From Brevibacillus fulvus (GTDB taxonomy: Bacteria > Bacillota > Bacilli > Brevibacillales > Brevibacillaceae), in contig NZ_JAFBEB010000003.1 of NCBI RefSeq assembly GCF_016908525.1, positions 186,001-250,000 on the forward strand: a DNA stretch of 64,000 nt. Direction: 5' to 3'. The first letter of the stretch is position 1, and each line of letters opens with the position of its first letter. Of the stretch, positions 8,230 through 16,975 are shown one piece after another. A program made the position numbers and the translations under genes. Below the pieces are notes generated by a model, which did not search any database, was not told the DNA's origin, and was given only the letters and a program-made list of their open reading frames with translations.

Positions 8230-8841
8230 ATGACAGAGCTTGAGATGATCGTGACGGGCCGCCGGACGATTCGCAAGACAATCGCTCAACCGATTGACCG
8301 GCAGCTTTTGCTTGAACTGCTGGAAAAAGCGGCGTATGCCCCGTTTCACAGCAAAACGGAGCCATGGTCTGTTTATATGGCGATCACGGCCGAGGAGAAG
8401 GCCTATTTCTTGCAATGTGTCTTGGAGAGCTATGAACGAAACGATATTTTGGCTGAATTTAACGAACAACAATTGGAAAAGATCAAGGAGGCCAATGAGA
8501 AGGCATTCTTTCAAACAGGCGCCAACCTGATCGTCGCCGCAGATTTGTTCGATGACGAAAAACAAAATTTGGAGTCGCTGGGGGCAACCGCCGCCTTCAT
8601 TCAAAATTTGCAGTTGCTTGCCTGGGAAAAGAAGATTGGCGTTGTCTGGAGAACAAATCCATACATTTTCGATCGCCAGTTTGCTGCCGCATTTGGCATA
8701 CCGGAGACAAAGCGAGTCGTTGGCTCCCTTCATTTGGGGTATTTTGAAGAGAAACACGTTCCAAAGCCGCTCAGTCGGCGGCCGCTGACGGCATGGGTTC
8801 GTCCGATCCAACTTGGACATGCAAGGCGGGGAGAAGCATGA
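8230..8841 (+). CDS. Nitroreductase-family flavoprotein within the iron-uptake operon
   Basis: This 203-residue protein opens with the FMN-binding RRTIRK motif (residues 11-16) and AAYAPFHSKTEPW, typical of the nitroreductase superfamily. It is preceded by GAGGAGGG and its stop overlaps the next start as ATGA. A YfhC-type nitroreductase is also found with the siderophore genes of Bacillus subtilis. A role in reducing the ferric chelate after import is therefore reasonable but inferred. It differs clearly from the two other nitroreductases in this window at 14526 and 20830. Confidence 0.85.
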   Translation: MTELEMIVTGRRTIRKTIAQPIDRQLLLELLEKAAYAPFHSKTEPWSVYMAITAEEKAYFLQCVLESYERNDILAEFNEQQLEKIKEANEKAFFQTGANLIVAADLFDDEKQNLESLGATAAFIQNLQLLAWEKKIGVVWRTNPYIFDRQFAAAFGIPETKRVVGSLHLGYFEEKHVPKPLSRRPLTAWVRPIQLGHARRGEA

Positions 8842-9869
8842 ACGAAGTAAGCCGAACGCCCATTTTATCGAACCGCAAGCTGCGGATTTCCACAGGATGG
8901 TTCATCCTGCTGTTGATGGTGCTGTTCTTTGGACTGCTGCTGTTTTCCATTTGCCAGGGCAATGCCGCCATCGGGTTCCACACGATTTGGACCAGTCTGT
9001 TCCAGTTCAATCCAGCGCTCACCGACCAGGCGATTGTTCGGGAGATTCGCCTTCCGCGCACGATCGCCAGCGCATTGACAGGAGCGTTTTTGGCGATGTC
9101 CGGCACATTGATGCAAGGGATTACCCGAAATCCATTGGGCGATCCGTCGATTATGGGGATTACCAGCGGCGCTGCGTTCGCCATTTCTTTAAGCTTCGCA
9201 TTTGCTCCGCAATTATCGACACCCGCGTTGATGGCCTTATCGTTTGCAGGTGCTTGCGGCGGAGCGGCGTTGGTTTTCAGCATCGGGATGCTGTCCAAGC
9301 GCGGTCTGACCGCGGTAAAATTGGCGTTGGCGGGTGCTGCCGTCAGTGCGCTGCTCACCTCACTGTCAACGGCGATCTCGATTCGTTTAGATCTGGCCAA
9401 ACAAATCGAGTTTTATTTTGCCGGGAGTTTTTCCGGAATGAAGTGGGCCTATGTCTATCCGATGCTGGTCATCGGGTTGATCGTGATCGCATTGTTGCTC
9501 GTGCTTGGCCGGGCCCTGACGGTGTTGACACTGGGAGAGGAGGTTGCCAAAGGATTGGGCCAGCGGTTGATGCTGGTCAAATGCCTGGCGATTGTCTTGA
9601 TTTTATTGATGACGGGGATTTCTGTTGCCGCTGCCGGTGTGATCAGTTTTGTCGGCTTGATCGTGCCGCATGTGACCAGGCTGTTATTCGGCCTGAATTA
9701 TCGCTTGATCCTTCCGCTGTCGGGGCTGCTGGGGGCGATGTTGGTCGTCGCCGCCGACATTGCGGCGCGGATGATTCAGCCGCCGTTTGAAACACCGGTC
9801 GGCGCGATCACCACGCTGTTGGGCGGACCGTTTTTTCTCTACTTGGCCCGGCGGGAAGGCAGGAGGTGA
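8838..9869 (+). CDS. FecCD-family ferric-siderophore permease 1
   Basis: ATG 8838 overlaps the previous stop as ATGA and gives 343 residues, normal for FecCD permeases. The protein is hydrophobic, with about nine to ten membrane spans. It has the family motifs RLPRTIASALTGAFLA, GITRNPLGDPSIMGI and VGLIVPHVTRLLFG, the last being the coupling region that contacts the ATPase. It should form a heterodimeric channel with the product of the next gene. Confidence 0.9.
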   Translation: MNEVSRTPILSNRKLRISTGWFILLLMVLFFGLLLFSICQGNAAIGFHTIWTSLFQFNPALTDQAIVREIRLPRTIASALTGAFLAMSGTLMQGITRNPLGDPSIMGITSGAAFAISLSFAFAPQLSTPALMALSFAGACGGAALVFSIGMLSKRGLTAVKLALAGAAVSALLTSLSTAISIRLDLAKQIEFYFAGSFSGMKWAYVYPMLVIGLIVIALLLVLGRALTVLTLGEEVAKGLGQRLMLVKCLAIVLILLMTGISVAAAGVISFVGLIVPHVTRLLFGLNYRLILPLSGLLGAMLVVAADIAARMIQPPFETPVGAITTLLGGPFFLYLARREGRR

Positions 9870-9874
9870 GGCTG

Positions 9875-10885
9875 ATGGAACAAAGACGCATGTCTGTGAC
9901 TACGCTGGCTGGTCTGATTTTCGGCCTGATTTTGCTCCTGTTTTTTGTCAGTTTGAATCTTGGCGTGATTCGCTTGTCACCGTGGGAAGCGCTCCAGACT
10001 TTGTTTGGCTCGGGAACCAATGAAAGCAATTTGACTCTCTTTCAATTTCGCCTGCCGCGGATGGTGCTGGCTCTGCTGATCGGCGGCGGACTTGCCGTTG
10101 CCGGCGCGGTCTTTCAAAGCGTGACGCAAAATGACCTGGCTGATCCCGGCATCATCGGTATTAATACAGGGGCCAGTTTGGCTGTTGTGACGTTTCTCTT
10201 TTTGACCGGCGGGACGGTCGAAGTGTTGCCGTTCACCTCAAAAGTTCTTCTGCCGGTTGTCGCGTTTGCGGGGGCGATTCTCGCCGCCTTGCTGATCTAC
10301 CTGTTCGCCTGGAATCGGGGAATCTCGCCGCTTAGGCTCGTGCTGGTGGGCGTCGCCTTTAATGCGATCCTGTCCGCTTTGCTGATCATATTTCAACTGC
10401 AAATGGCCGACAAAGATTTTGTCAAAGCGCTGGTCTGGTTGTCGGGAAGCATCTGGACGGCCAACTGGGAGTACATTTTCGTTACGCTACCGTGGTTTCT
10501 GCTGCTGTTGCCGCTGGTGTTTTCCCGAGCGCGTTCGCTCAATCTCATCCAGTTGGGCGACGCCGTTTCCAAAGGGCTGGGACTGTCTGTCGAGCGGGAA
10601 CGCTGGCTGTTTTTAATCATTGCCGCCGCGATTACGGGAGCGGCTGTGGCTGTCGGAGGGAATATTGCCTTTCTCGGGCTGGTAGCGCCGCATATGGCCC
10701 GCAAGCTGGTCGGTGCGCGCCATCAGCGCTACTTGCCGATCAGCGCCTTGCTGGGAGCGTTATTCCTGTTATTGGCTGACATGATCGGGCGCGTGATCGT
10801 GATGCCTTCGGAATTGCCGGTCGGGATCGTTTTCTCTGTTTTGGCCGCTCCGTATTTCTTGTATTTATTGATGAAATCGCTGTAA
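9875..10885 (+). CDS. FecCD-family ferric-siderophore permease 2
   Basis: ATG 9875 is chosen because a near-perfect AGGAGGTGAG lies at 9861-9870. The 336-residue product has FRLPRMVLALLIGGGLA, QNDLADPGIIGI and LGLVAPHMARKLVG, the same family landmarks as its neighbour. It is the last gene of the iron operon. No clear terminator follows; the sigma-W-type promoter of the flotillin operon begins 24 bases later, so read-through is possible. Confidence 0.9.
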   Translation: MEQRRMSVTTLAGLIFGLILLLFFVSLNLGVIRLSPWEALQTLFGSGTNESNLTLFQFRLPRMVLALLIGGGLAVAGAVFQSVTQNDLADPGIIGINTGASLAVVTFLFLTGGTVEVLPFTSKVLLPVVAFAGAILAALLIYLFAWNRGISPLRLVLVGVAFNAILSALLIIFQLQMADKDFVKALVWLSGSIWTANWEYIFVTLPWFLLLLPLVFSRARSLNLIQLGDAVSKGLGLSVERERWLFLIIAAAITGAAVAVGGNIAFLGLVAPHMARKLVGARHQRYLPISALLGALFLLLADMIGRVIVMPSELPVGIVFSVLAAPYFLYLLMKSL

Positions 10886-10908
10886 GTTATACAGAAATTG
10901 TAAAATCA

Positions 10909-10934
10909 TGAAACGAAATCCTTCTTCATCCGTA
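10909..10934 (+). promoter_or_regulatory. Sigma-W-type (ECF) promoter for nfeD-floT
   Basis: TGAAAC at 10909-10914 and CGTA at 10931-10934 are separated by exactly 16 bases. This is the classic sigma-W arrangement, and the yuaF-floT operon of Bacillus subtilis is a known sigma-W target. Confidence 0.8.
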
Positions 10935-10971
10935 TGTCTTATTGTAGGCAACTATCGGAAAGGAGGATTTT

Positions 10972-11487
10972 TTGCTGAGCGGGGTAGAGCTTTTTTTTCT
11001 TGGTTGTTTTGCTTTCGGACTCATTTACGCTCTGCTGCTTTTGCTATTCGGGGATGCAAGTACGGGCTGGGTGGATGGGTTTGTGCTCCCGCCATTGCAC
11101 CCGGTTGTTTTGGTTGGCGGCGTTACCGCATTCGGCGGCAGCGGCTTTTTGCTTGACCGATATGCCAATCTCGCCTTGATCTATGTTTGCCTGGCCGCTT
11201 TGGCGATTGCGGCGGTGCTTTCCCTTTCTGTTTATTTTTTGTTGGTCCGCCCGATGCGGCACGCCGAAAATTCGGTCGGCTACTCAATGAACGATTTGAT
11301 TGGCAAAATCGGCTATGTATGGACAACGGTTCCGGCTGACGGCTTGGGCGAAGTCGTAGTCACGATGGTAGGCGGAACCACCAGTCATATGGCAGTCAGT
11401 GTTGATCGGACGGAAATAGCGGAGGGAACCCGCGTCGTGGTTGTCGACGTCCGCGACCATGTGTTGCAGGTCGCACTTTTTCACTAG
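10972..11487 (+). CDS. NfeD-family membrane protein (YuaF-like)
   Basis: A 171-residue protein starts at TTG 10972 behind AAAGGAGG. Three membrane segments lie at about residues 5-28, 40-60 and 65-93. The soluble C-terminus (from about residue 100) has the OB-fold pattern of NfeD: MNDLIGKIGYVWTTV and GTRVVVVDVRDHVLQV. Short NfeD proteins of this kind pair with flotillins in functional membrane microdomains. The flotillin gene follows after 11 bases. The cell-envelope-stress promoter in front fits this pairing. Confidence 0.85.
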   Translation: MLSGVELFFLGCFAFGLIYALLLLLFGDASTGWVDGFVLPPLHPVVLVGGVTAFGGSGFLLDRYANLALIYVCLAALAIAAVLSLSVYFLLVRPMRHAENSVGYSMNDLIGKIGYVWTTVPADGLGEVVVTMVGGTTSHMAVSVDRTEIAEGTRVVVVDVRDHVLQVALFH

Positions 11488-11498
11488 GGGGAGATTCT

Positions 11499-13052
11499 AT
11501 GGAAAATACGCTGATCTTGACCATGGCGATCACCGTACTGGGGATCTTGGTCGTGCTGGGCATTGCTTTTTGGGCGCGCTACAAAACGGTGGGTGCCGAC
11601 GAAGCGATGATTGTGACAGGGAGCTTGCTTGGAGACAAAAATGTTTTGACCGATGAAGCGGGCCGCAAGATGAAGATTGTGCGGGGCGGCGGATCGTTCA
11701 TTTTGCCGATTTTTCAACAGGCCAATTTTATCAGTCTGCTGTCGCACAAATTGGATGTGTCCACACCAGAGGTTTATACCGAACAGGGTGTGCCGGTAAT
11801 GGCCGATGGCGTGGCGATTATTAAAGTAGGCGGCTCGATTGAGGACATCGCCACGGCGGCGGAACAATTTATGGGCAAGGCGGACGATGCTCTGAAAGCG
11901 GAAGCGCAAGAAGTGTTGGAAGGCTATTTGCGGGCCATTCTCGGCAGCATGACCGTGGAGGAAATTTATAAAAACCGGGAGCGGTTTGCCCAGGAAGTGC
12001 AGGCAGTGGCGGCAAAAGATTTGAAGAAGATGGGGCTCAATGTGGTCAGTTTTACAATCAAGGATGTTCGCGACAAAAACGGCTACTTGGCTGCGTTGGG
12101 AATACCGCAAATCGCTGCGGTCAAACGCGACGCTCTCGTCTCCCAGGCGGAAGCGGATAAGGAAGCGCGGATCCGTCAGGCGATTGCCGAAGAGGAAGCG
12201 CGCAAGGCTGAACTGTTGAAAGAAACGAATATTGCGGAAGCGGAAAAAGAAAAAGAATTGAAAGTGGCCGCATTTAAGCAAGAACAAGACCGGGCCAGGG
12301 CTGCCGCCGATCAGGCCTACAAGCTGCAGGAAGCGGTGATCAAGCAACAAGTAACCGAAGAAGAAATGAAAATTGATATTGTGCGCAAGCAAAAACAGAT
12401 TGAACTGGAAGAGAAGGAGATTCTGCGCCGCGAGCGGCAGTACGACGCCGAAGTGAAGAAAAGGGCGGACGCTGACCGCTATGCCGTAGAACAGAGTGCG
12501 GAGGCGGAAAAAGCGAAGAAAATGCGGGAAGCCGATGCGCTGAAATACCGTATCGAAGCGGAAGCCAAGGCGTTGGCCGAGCAAAAACGCCTGGAAGGTT
12601 TGGCCATTGCGGAAGCCGAAAAAGCTCGCGGAAGCGCTGAAGCAGAAGTGATACGACTCAAGCTGAACGCAGAAGCTGAGGGGAAAGAAAAGCTGGCGGA
12701 AGCGTTCGAAAAATTCGGGCAGGCAGCCGTATTGGATATTATCGCCAAAATGTTGCCGGAGCTGGCAGAAAAAGTGGCGGAACCGCTCAAAGCGATTGAT
12801 AAGGTAACGATTATTGACAGCGGTTCCGGGTCAGGAGACGGTGTTACCCGATTCAGTACCAATGTCACCAAGCTGATGACGCAATTGCCGGAGATGCTCA
12901 AAGATGTTTCCGGTCTGGATCTCAACCAGATGATTACATCGTTTGGCGGTCAGCGGGAAGCGGCTGTGGCAACGACCGGCAGCCCGAAGGAAAAGACGGA
13001 AGCTTCGGTCAAATCGAATTCTGAACTCGATGACAATCATGCAGCAACGTAA
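11499..13052 (+). CDS. floT: Flotillin-like protein FloT
   Basis: The 517-residue product has an N-terminal hydrophobic anchor (about 6-26), an SPFH/PHB domain (about 30-200; LLGDKNVLTDEAGRK, KLDVSTPEVYTEQGV) and a long alanine-glutamate-rich coiled coil (about 215-420; repeated EAEK, AEAE). A less ordered tail follows. Flotillins scaffold membrane microdomains and affect fluidity, protease and kinase function. The length and the gene order nfeD-floT match Bacillus subtilis yuaF-yuaG. A terminator follows at 13079. Confidence 0.92.
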   Translation: MENTLILTMAITVLGILVVLGIAFWARYKTVGADEAMIVTGSLLGDKNVLTDEAGRKMKIVRGGGSFILPIFQQANFISLLSHKLDVSTPEVYTEQGVPVMADGVAIIKVGGSIEDIATAAEQFMGKADDALKAEAQEVLEGYLRAILGSMTVEEIYKNRERFAQEVQAVAAKDLKKMGLNVVSFTIKDVRDKNGYLAALGIPQIAAVKRDALVSQAEADKEARIRQAIAEEEARKAELLKETNIAEAEKEKELKVAAFKQEQDRARAAADQAYKLQEAVIKQQVTEEEMKIDIVRKQKQIELEEKEILRRERQYDAEVKKRADADRYAVEQSAEAEKAKKMREADALKYRIEAEAKALAEQKRLEGLAIAEAEKARGSAEAEVIRLKLNAEAEGKEKLAEAFEKFGQAAVLDIIAKMLPELAEKVAEPLKAIDKVTIIDSGSGSGDGVTRFSTNVTKLMTQLPEMLKDVSGLDLNQMITSFGGQREAAVATTGSPKEKTEASVKSNSELDDNHAAT

Positions 13053-13078
13053 GCAAAGGAAAGAGTGGTTGCGAAAAA

Positions 13079-13116
13079 AAGCGTTTCCGTTGAAAAAAAC
13101 GGAGACGCTTTTTTCA
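13079..13116 (+). terminator. Terminator after floT
   Basis: A 12-base stem (13079-13090 with 13099-13110, one G-T pair) is followed by a run of T. Confidence 0.85.
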
Positions 13117-13258
13117 TTGTCTCAGCATGAAGCCAGCAAAAACAAAAACTTCCACTGACAGCTACTCACGAACTGCTGCCTGCGTGAATAAATGGAAACG
13201 AGAGTGGAAAAGTTGTCGTTCGTATGGGAAACTTAGAGGAGAACACGAGAGTTGAGGT

Positions 13259-13438
13259 TCAATCAGTTCCGTCATTGCCCTCATAAACAATGCGCACGCC
13301 CAAATGGCTATATGTTTCTTCCCGATAGTGGCCATCCGGGCATTGCTTTACGGAACAAAGGGCAGTGTGTTCACTGCGCAACCGTTGTCGACAAGCGGGG
13401 CATACGGGTGAAAAAAGATGCGTGAAATAAGCAATCAT
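13259..13438 (-). CDS. Small putative zinc-ribbon protein
   Basis: A 59-codon frame reads from ATG 13438 to TGA 13259 in the stretch between floT and the TauE-type permease. The product has CPAC near residues 13-16, a cysteine at 28, another at 33 (SVKQCPDGHY) and a conserved-looking end (SHLGVRIVYEG). Two CxxC-like cysteine sets in so short a protein suggest a zinc ribbon. A weak GGTGAT lies about 7 bases before the start. I do not recognise the family. The rest of the 13117-13557 interval shows no other gene. Confidence 0.5.
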   Translation of the reverse strand: MIAYFTHLFSPVCPACRQRLRSEHTALCSVKQCPDGHYREETYSHLGVRIVYEGNDGTD

Positions 13439-13557
13439 GTTTTAATCACCATTTTCCGATTTTATTACTTGGTTTTATTGTACCCAGATTTGCATCATTC
13501 GTATAGCGTGAATGGCAATTATTTTGCGTTTTGCCAAGTTAGGAGTGTAGAGATGGG

Positions 13558-14352
13558 ATGAGCCATGCTTATTTGTATCTGGTCCTGCCGCTGCTCGGCC
13601 TGATTGGTTCGTTTTTTTCCGGTTTGTTGGGGATCGGCGGAGCGATTATTAATTATCCGCTGCTGCTGTTCATTCCGGCCATGGTCGGCGTCGCGCAGTT
13701 TAGCGGACAAGAGGTATCGGGAATCAGTATGTTTCAGGTCTTCTTTTCGTCTTTGGCCGGTGTGTTGGCTTATCGTTTTCAGCAGAAATCCGGTTCTTCT
13801 TTCGTGCATCGCGGCCTCGTTTTGTATATGGGCGGCAGTATTTTGCTCGGCAGTTTGATGGGCAGTGCAAGCTCAAAATATTTATCGAGCGACACGATCA
13901 ATTTCATCTATGGCATATTGGCAGTTATCGCAGTGCTCTTGATGCTGATCCCGTCGAAAGGAAAACAGGTCGAGACAAGTGTGCAGGTAAGCTTCAACAA
14001 GACGTTGGCCAGTATGCTTGCGTTTCTGGTGGGAATCGTTTCCGGCATTGTTGGGGCGGGCGGAGCGTTCATCTTGATTCCGCTCATGCTTGCTGTCCTG
14101 AAGATACCGACTAGGGTGACGATTGCCTCTTCTCTGGCGATCGTGTTTATCTCTGCAGTTGGCGGTGTGACCGGAAAATTAACGGCTGGCCACATCCCGT
14201 TGCTGCCCACCGTCCTGGTGGTGATCGGCAGTATTGTGGGCGCACCGATCGGGTCGAGAGTTAGTGCAAAGTTGGATGTCAAGCTGCTGCGTTATGGATT
14301 GGTCCTCCTGCTCACGATCACAGCCATCAAGGTTTGGTCAACGATCTTGTAA
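13558..14352 (+). CDS. TauE/SafE-family permease
   Basis: A hydrophobic 264-residue protein has two halves, each with the family glycine-rich signature: GIGGAIINYPLLL near residue 27 and GIVSGIVGAGGAFILIPLM near residue 160. About seven to eight membrane spans are predicted by eye. The family exports or imports small organic or sulfur anions such as sulfoacetate or sulfite; the substrate cannot be told here. AGGAG precedes the start by 12 bases. It stands alone. Confidence 0.85.
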   Translation: MSHAYLYLVLPLLGLIGSFFSGLLGIGGAIINYPLLLFIPAMVGVAQFSGQEVSGISMFQVFFSSLAGVLAYRFQQKSGSSFVHRGLVLYMGGSILLGSLMGSASSKYLSSDTINFIYGILAVIAVLLMLIPSKGKQVETSVQVSFNKTLASMLAFLVGIVSGIVGAGGAFILIPLMLAVLKIPTRVTIASSLAIVFISAVGGVTGKLTAGHIPLLPTVLVVIGSIVGAPIGSRVSAKLDVKLLRYGLVLLLTITAIKVWSTIL

Positions 14353-14427
14353 CAGCGTATGAGCGAAATTTGTCCCTGGTGACCCAACCAAATTTTTTTT
14401 GACTGCATACCGCAGAGAGCAGCAAGC

Positions 14428-14457
14428 TTGTGACCAATTTGGAGGCAATGTTATAAT
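14428..14457 (+). promoter_or_regulatory. Sigma-A-type promoter for the nitroreductase gene at 14526
   Basis: TTGTGA at 14428 and TATAAT at 14452-14457 are 18 bases apart, with the start codon 69 bases farther on. Confidence 0.65.
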
Positions 14458-14525
14458 CTCCCATAAAGAGTGTTTTTCATTGTTACCCTAAATTCGCAAG
14501 CGTCGTTTAAGGAGGATCATAAGCA

Positions 14526-15110
14526 ATGAGTGTCAGCAATCCACGCAACCCTGATTTCGACATAGCCCCGCAATTTATTGAACGCTGGTCTCCGCGGTCT
14601 TTTGCGGAAAAGGAAATCCCGAATGATGTTTTGTACAGTGTGTTTGAGGCGGCGCGTTGGGCTCCATCAGCTTCAAACCTGCAACCTTGGAGATTTGTGA
14701 TCGCCCGTACGGAAGAAGACCGCGAAAAATTCCATTCCTTTATATTGCCCGGAAACCTGGAATGGTGTAAAAAAGCTCCTGTATTGGCTGTTCTTCTGTC
14801 GAAGACAACAACCGAACGAGGAGAAAACGCCTGGCATGCTTTTGATGCGGGCACCGCTTGGGGTTATCTTGCACTGGAAGCGCATCATCAAGGTTTGATC
14901 ACCCATGCGATGGGCGGATTTGAACCGGAGAAAGCCCGCGAAGTCTTGCAAGTGCCTGAAGAGTACGCCATTCAAGCGGTGATCGCGATTGGCTATCAAG
15001 GGGAAAAGGATGCTCTGCCCGAGAAATTCCAGGAGCGCGAACAGCCCAACAATCGCCAGCCATTGAAAGAATCCCTCTTCGAAGGCACATTTGGCAGAGC
15101 AGCGTTGTAA
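14526..15110 (+). CDS. Nitroreductase-family protein
   Basis: A 194-residue flavoprotein with the FMN contacts RWSPRSFAEKEIP (about 19-31) and AARWAPSASNLQPW (about 41-54), followed by GTAWGYLALEAHHQGL. The set is characteristic of the nitroreductase/malonic-semialdehyde-reductase type. These enzymes reduce nitro, quinone or aldehyde groups with NAD(P)H; the substrate is unknown. A strong AAGGAGGATC lies before ATG 14526. It is a single-gene unit ending at a convergent terminator. Confidence 0.88.
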   Translation: MSVSNPRNPDFDIAPQFIERWSPRSFAEKEIPNDVLYSVFEAARWAPSASNLQPWRFVIARTEEDREKFHSFILPGNLEWCKKAPVLAVLLSKTTTERGENAWHAFDAGTAWGYLALEAHHQGLITHAMGGFEPEKAREVLQVPEEYAIQAVIAIGYQGEKDALPEKFQEREQPNNRQPLKESLFEGTFGRAAL

Positions 15111-15171
15111 AGGAAAGGTACGGAAAAAGGCCGCTTTTCTGTGAAGCGCCAGCCATAATGCAAATATAACG

Positions 15172-15252
15172 AAAGGCAGATTCAACATGCAACTCCGTTT
15201 TGTCAAACAACGAGCGTCTGACAAAAGGAGCGCAGCGTGAATCTGCCTTTTT
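15172..15252. terminator. Bidirectional terminator with nested stems
   Basis: A perfect 13-base outer stem (15172-15184 with 15238-15250) encloses a second stem of about 12 bases built on TTTTGTCA/TGACAAAA. T runs are present on both strands, between convergent genes. Confidence 0.8.
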
Positions 15253-15293
15253 GCGTTAGAAATATGATGTGCCGAAACAAATTGCTTCGGTGA

Positions 15294-16766
15294 TCAAGCG
15301 GCTTTCGCCTGGTCGCTTTCCACCGCGGAACTTCTTGTGACCAAACTGACGAGAATCATCGCAATCACATTCACAACCATGGCGACGATCCCGACATTCA
15401 GATCTTTCAACACTTGCGGCAGGAACGGAAACATCGTGCCAATCGTACTGTTGCTCACGGTAATGTAGGCAACCGTCGCCACGCCGACGATAATTCCGGC
15501 GGCAGCCCCCTGTTTGGTTACAAAATTGCGTTTGAACAGGCTGAACAGCAGTGACGGAAAGAGCTGGGTCACCAAACTGTATCCCATCAACAGCAAGGCA
15601 ACGATGGCGGCACCGCCCTGGAAGGTGAAGTACAGAGCGATCAGGGCGACCACAGGCACGAGATATTTTGCCAAACGGGAAATTTGCTGATCGGTCGCGT
15701 TTGGCGCAAATACTTTGTAAATGTTATTGGCGAGAAGGGTCGCCGCTGCCATCAAAATCATCGAACCTGGCACCAAGGCGGTCAGCAGCCCGGCCGCGCC
15801 TATCACCCCGACGAACCAGGGATCAAACGTTTGCGTAGAGAGACGAAGCAAGGAGAGGTCGCCGTTTGCTCCTTCCAATCCCGGCACCTGGAGGATTGCG
15901 GCGAACCCGACGAAAAACACAAACAGCAGAACTAACTGGTAGAGCGGCATTACAATGGCGTTTTTCCGAAAAACGGCTTCATTTTTTGCCGAGTAGGCAG
16001 AACCGAATGAATGGGGCCACATATAAAATCCGAGCGCGGTCAGCAAAACGGTCGAGACAAACCAGGAAATACTTTGCCCCTTTTCGGGAAGCGTGAGAAA
16101 ACCGGGCTTGGCTGCATCAATGGCTTCGAACATCGGTTGAAGTCCGCCGTAATAATGAATAGGCAAATAAATTCCGAGAAACAGGACAACGCCGAGAATC
16201 ATGATATCTTTGACCGCTGCCGTCCAGGCCGAGCCGTGAATGCCGGAAATCATTACATAAACCGTGATCGCCAGCGTGCTGATCCAGATGGCGGCGGTCG
16301 GAGAGATCGAACCGTAGGAAGCTTCCGACACGATGCTGCCGAGCCCCTTTAATTGTGTAATCAAATAAGGAACAAGCGCAACGACGCCGACTAAGGAGAC
16401 CAGCACACCCAAATAGGGGCTTTTGTACTTGCTGACGAAAAAGTCGGATTGCGAGACAAGTTTCTTTTCCTTGGCGTATCTCCAGATCACCGGCAGCATA
16501 AAGTAAGACATGATATAGGCCAAACAACCGTAGGCCAGGATATAGTAAGTGGGGCCGCCTTTGCTGTAAGCCCAGCCGCTGCCGCCGAGGAAGGTGAAGG
16601 TGGTGTAAATCTCACCAGCCATCAGCAAGAAAACGAACACACTGCCGAAACCGCGTCCGCCGACCGTCCATTGTTCCAGGTTCATATCTTTTCCCTTGCG
16701 TGCCTGTATGCCAAGGTACAGAGAGAGAAGCAGGAAGAGAAAAATAATGACCAAGGCGATATTCAT
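15294..16766 (-). CDS. Sodium:solute symporter family permease
   Basis: This 490-residue protein of about 13 spans begins with WTVGGRGFGSVFVFLLMAGEIY, the TM1 region with the sodium-binding pattern of the SSS family. The signature GSMILMAAATLLANNIY lies near residue 340. Members import organic acids, amino acids or vitamins with sodium. The gene overlaps the small DUF3311 gene by 4 bases and shares an operon with an M20 amidohydrolase. Its substrate may therefore be an N-acylated or amidated amino acid, or the hydrolysis product; this is inference. Confidence 0.88.
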   Translation of the reverse strand: MNIALVIIFLFLLLSLYLGIQARKGKDMNLEQWTVGGRGFGSVFVFLLMAGEIYTTFTFLGGSGWAYSKGGPTYYILAYGCLAYIMSYFMLPVIWRYAKEKKLVSQSDFFVSKYKSPYLGVLVSLVGVVALVPYLITQLKGLGSIVSEASYGSISPTAAIWISTLAITVYVMISGIHGSAWTAAVKDIMILGVVLFLGIYLPIHYYGGLQPMFEAIDAAKPGFLTLPEKGQSISWFVSTVLLTALGFYMWPHSFGSAYSAKNEAVFRKNAIVMPLYQLVLLFVFFVGFAAILQVPGLEGANGDLSLLRLSTQTFDPWFVGVIGAAGLLTALVPGSMILMAAATLLANNIYKVFAPNATDQQISRLAKYLVPVVALIALYFTFQGGAAIVALLLMGYSLVTQLFPSLLFSLFKRNFVTKQGAAAGIIVGVATVAYITVSNSTIGTMFPFLPQVLKDLNVGIVAMVVNVIAMILVSLVTRSSAVESDQAKAA

Positions 16767-16966
16767 TTCGATTCCCCCTCCTTGTTGGCCGGATCCAGCT
16801 TATAGATGATGCCCATCAAAATCGATGTGAGGACGACCCACATGACGATCCAGAACAAAACAAACGGCAATCCAAAAACGTAAGGTTCCACTTTATTGGC
16901 AAACGGGATGCAGACAAGTACGCCGATAAAGGGAAGAGCGGCCAAAATATATCGGAACAATGGCAA
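16763..16966 (-). CDS. DUF3311 small membrane protein
   Basis: A 67-residue protein with two hydrophobic segments (about 5-24 and 31-55) and an acidic tail. DUF3311 proteins regularly precede SSS symporters, as YhjC precedes YhjB in Bacillus subtilis, and are thought to be symporter subunits. The 4-base overlap with the symporter start supports coupled synthesis. Confidence 0.82.
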   Translation of the reverse strand: MPLFRYILAALPFIGVLVCIPFANKVEPYVFGLPFVLFWIVMWVVLTSILMGIIYKLDPANKEGESK

Positions 16967-16975
16967 TTCCTCCTT

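Noticed and set aside
11484..12584. Long open frame on the minus strand opposite floT (366 codons)
   Set aside because: It is the antisense of a well-supported flotillin gene with strongly biased codon use; the translation is rich in Phe, His and Arg and has no ribosome site or family pattern.
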